Source of the DNA: Chloroflexota bacterium | GTDB lineage: Bacteria > Chloroflexota > Dormibacteria > CF-121 | Reading direction: 5' to 3' | Assembly (NCBI GenBank): GCA_005880395.1 | Contig: VBHQ01000039.1 | Location: forward strand, 1-40,750 | Length of the DNA stretch: 40,750 nt | Shown here: positions 39,482 to 40,750 of the stretch, one piece after another | Position numbering within the stretch: position 1 is the first letter of the stretch | Layout of the letters: every line of letters starts with the position of its first letter | Notes under the pieces: model-generated | Seen by the model: the letters and a program-made list of their open reading frames with translations, nothing else | Told to the model about the DNA's origin: nothing | The model's database searches: none | Made by a program: the position numbers and the translations under genes

Positions 39482-40356
39482 GAGGGATCGAGCGCCGGCT
39501 GCATTGGTGATCCTGGCGTCCCCGCCACCTTCTGCGGACGCCAGACCGGCAAGAACACGAGCCACTGATCGGGCTCGCGGCGGATGATGCGCTCGAAGAA
39601 CTGCACGATCCGCTCCGTCGTCAGCTGCACGTCCCGCGCGGTGTCGCCGGTGCGGCTGACCTCGATCGGCTCCTCAACTTCGGCGACATAGAGATTGTCC
39701 GGTTGCCGGCGAATCCATACCGGAAGAATCGGTGCCCCGGTCTTCAAGGCGATCGCCGCCGGGCCGGAAGGGAAGGTTGCGGGGCGGTTGAAAAATGGCA
39801 CGCGCACGCCACGATCGCCACTGTACAGGTCACTCGCGAGCGCGACCACTTCGTTGCGCGCAAGCGCCTTGAGAATCTGGCGGAGACTTCCGGGGCCGAG
39901 CCCGATCATCTTCATCCCGATCCGCTCCCTGGAGGCGACCACCAGTTCGTTGAGCCCGCCGCTCGGTAGCTCGTTGGTCACCGCACTGATTGGATAGCCG
40001 TATACGGCGGAGGCCGCCGCCAGCATGTCCCAATTGGAGACATGAGCGGTGACGACGATCGCCCCCTTGCCCTGAGCGAGCACCCGATCGAGTCGCTCCC
40101 GTCCTTCCGGCCGCACCATGCGGCGGATCTCTTCCGGTTTGAGCGTGAACATCAGCATGAAGTCGGCGAACATCTTGAAGTAGTTGCCGAAGGCATGCCG
40201 TGCCGTCCGCTTGACCAGTCCGTCGCTCGGTGGCCGGCCCAGCACCTGACCAAAGTTCTCGAACGTGACCCGGCGCCGGCGCGGCATCAAATAGAAGGCA
40301 CAACGACCGGTGACCGCCGCCAGGGGATAACGAACCCCGGGCGGCAGTACCCGCAT
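39478..40356 (-). CDS. Second lipid A acyltransferase-family protein (HX4D)
   Basis: A paralogue of the following gene: 292 aa from ATG 40356, with the catalytic H105-VSNW-D110 (HX4D). Shared features are [38 protein letters not shown] and TGAPILPVW, ending VFLPVWRP. The N-terminus starts in the middle of the usual amphipathic lead ([18 protein letters not shown]). The reading frame upstream (GNWV) is cut by a stop at the junction with ino1, so about 10-30 residues are probably missing. PatA-like proteins often come as pairs of HX4D/E paralogues in this kind of cluster; the two may acylate different positions. Confidence in family is high and in the true start low. Confidence 0.86.
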   Translation of the reverse strand: MRVLPPGVRYPLAAVTGRCAFYLMPRRRRVTFENFGQVLGRPPSDGLVKRTARHAFGNYFKMFADFMLMFTLKPEEIRRMVRPEGRERLDRVLAQGKGAIVVTAHVSNWDMLAAASAVYGYPISAVTNELPSGGLNELVVASRERIGMKMIGLGPGSLRQILKALARNEVVALASDLYSGDRGVRVPFFNRPATFPSGPAAIALKTGAPILPVWIRRQPDNLYVAEVEEPIEVSRTGDTARDVQLTTERIVQFFERIIRREPDQWLVFLPVWRPQKVAGTPGSPMQPALDPS

Positions 40357-40750
40357 GACCCAGTTCCCCCGTCAGTGTATTGAATTGGGGGTGACTTCAT
40401 GAAGTAGGCGGATGGCCCCTCCAGCGCCCCGCCCAGCTTGCGGTCAAGGCCGAGCTTGCAGCAGCGGATGGCATCGATCACCACCCCGGCTGAGTTCGGC
40501 GAATCCCAGACCTCGAGCTTGAGCTCAACGTTGAGGGGCACGTCGCCGAAGGAACGGCCCTCGAGCCGGATGTAGGCCCACTTGCGGTCGCCCAGCCAGG
40601 GCACGTAGTCGGAAGGACCGATGTGGATGTTTTCGGCGCCGATGTCCGCCTTCATCTGCGACTTGACGCTGTTGGTCTTCGAGATCTTCTTGGAGGTCAG
40701 CCGCTCGCGCTCCAGCATGTTGAGGAAGTCGGTGTTGCCACCGAAGTTCA
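40287..40750 (-). CDS. ino1: Myo-inositol-3-phosphate synthase, C-terminal part (runs off the window)
   Basis: This NAD-dependent enzyme converts glucose 6-phosphate to 1D-myo-inositol 3-phosphate, the precursor of phosphatidylinositol. The visible part reads [20 protein letters not shown], then [49 protein letters not shown] and ends [15 protein letters not shown], all typical of the actinobacterial/archaeal Ino1 branch (GGNTDFLNM, KTxSV, DSPNSAG). The 5' end lies beyond 40750. After QYTD (about 40378) the frame continues into GGTGSCGYC and beyond, which is not family sequence and overlaps the next gene by 70 bp. The natural C-terminus is probably lost at a junction error. Confidence 0.9.
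   Translation of the reverse strand, partial: NFGGNTDFLNMLERERLTSKKISKTNSVKSQMKADIGAENIHIGPSDYVPWLGDRKWAYIRLEGRSFGDVPLNVELKLEVWDSPNSAGVVIDAIRCCKLGLDRKLGGALEGPSAYFMKSPPIQYTDGGTGSCGYCRPGFVIPWRRSPVVVPSI

Overview
The window is one gene-dense stretch of a high-GC bacterial genome. Most neighbouring genes overlap by 4 bp or are a few bases apart, and no stretch over about 170 bp lacks a gene. I see no tRNA, rRNA, CRISPR array, insertion sequence or phage gene. The gene content (R3H/Ycf45-type ATPase, DarA-type c-di-AMP receptor, short-LID adenylate kinase, ECF sigma with DUF5667, DUF222-HNH protein, two-subunit PLP synthase, inositol-lipid genes) suggests an uncultured Terrabacteria lineage. Chloroflexota/Candidatus Dormibacterota fits best and a deep actinobacterial lineage is the alternative. 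This is inference from gene families, not a phylogeny.

Layout. 1-4.1 kb: a SHOCT-tailed protein and two oligopeptide-type ABC substrate-binding lipoproteins, the second broken. 4.2-7.7 kb: tldD-tldE-peptidase C26, a tightly coupled peptide-processing operon. 7.7-9.8 kb: DUF222-HNH protein, a small zinc-ribbon protein and a small unknown. 9.8-13.5 kb (minus): monofunctional peptidoglycan glycosyltransferase, adk, lon. 13.5-19.6 kb (plus): pdxS (broken), pdxT, GNAT protein, R3H-ATPase, tmk, c-di-AMP receptor, DUF554 and a small membrane protein. 19.6-24.6 kb: MoxR-DUF58-transglutaminase module. 24.5-28.3 kb: metallo-hydrolase (minus), selD with an in-frame UGA, ECF sigma-DUF5667 pair, lspA. 28.3-35.9 kb: mixed housekeeping genes (GAF-like remnant, M24 peptidase, MBL hydrolase, corrinoid-binding protein, CoA-binding protein, Glu/Leu dehydrogenase, CsaA-like protein, DUF2127 and small unknowns). 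35.9-40.75 kb (minus): ino1, two HX4D/E acyltransferases, a PHP phosphoesterase, a PimA-like mannosyltransferase and a CDP-alcohol phosphotransferase. This last set looks like a complete phosphatidylinositol-mannoside-type pathway.

Three results stand out. (1) selD is longer than an ordinary ORF call would give: its active-site residue is a UGA codon followed by a good bacterial SECIS hairpin, so SelD itself is a selenoprotein. (2) The terminal cluster matches the logic of mycobacterial PIM synthesis (inositol-P synthase, PIP synthase, PimA, PatA-like acylation). (3) At many transcription-unit heads a TANNNT -10 box lies only 6-9 nt before the start codon, including on both sides of divergent pairs, which implies widespread leaderless mRNAs.

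Caution on sequence quality: five genes or junctions are damaged, at about 2.80, 13.84, 21.16-21.39, 29.49 and 40.37 kb. Four look like out-of-frame losses of conserved sequence and one is a perfect 230-bp tandem duplication. Their spacing of roughly 7.5-11 kb suggests contig-joining errors more than biology, so I treat those genes as probably intact in the organism.
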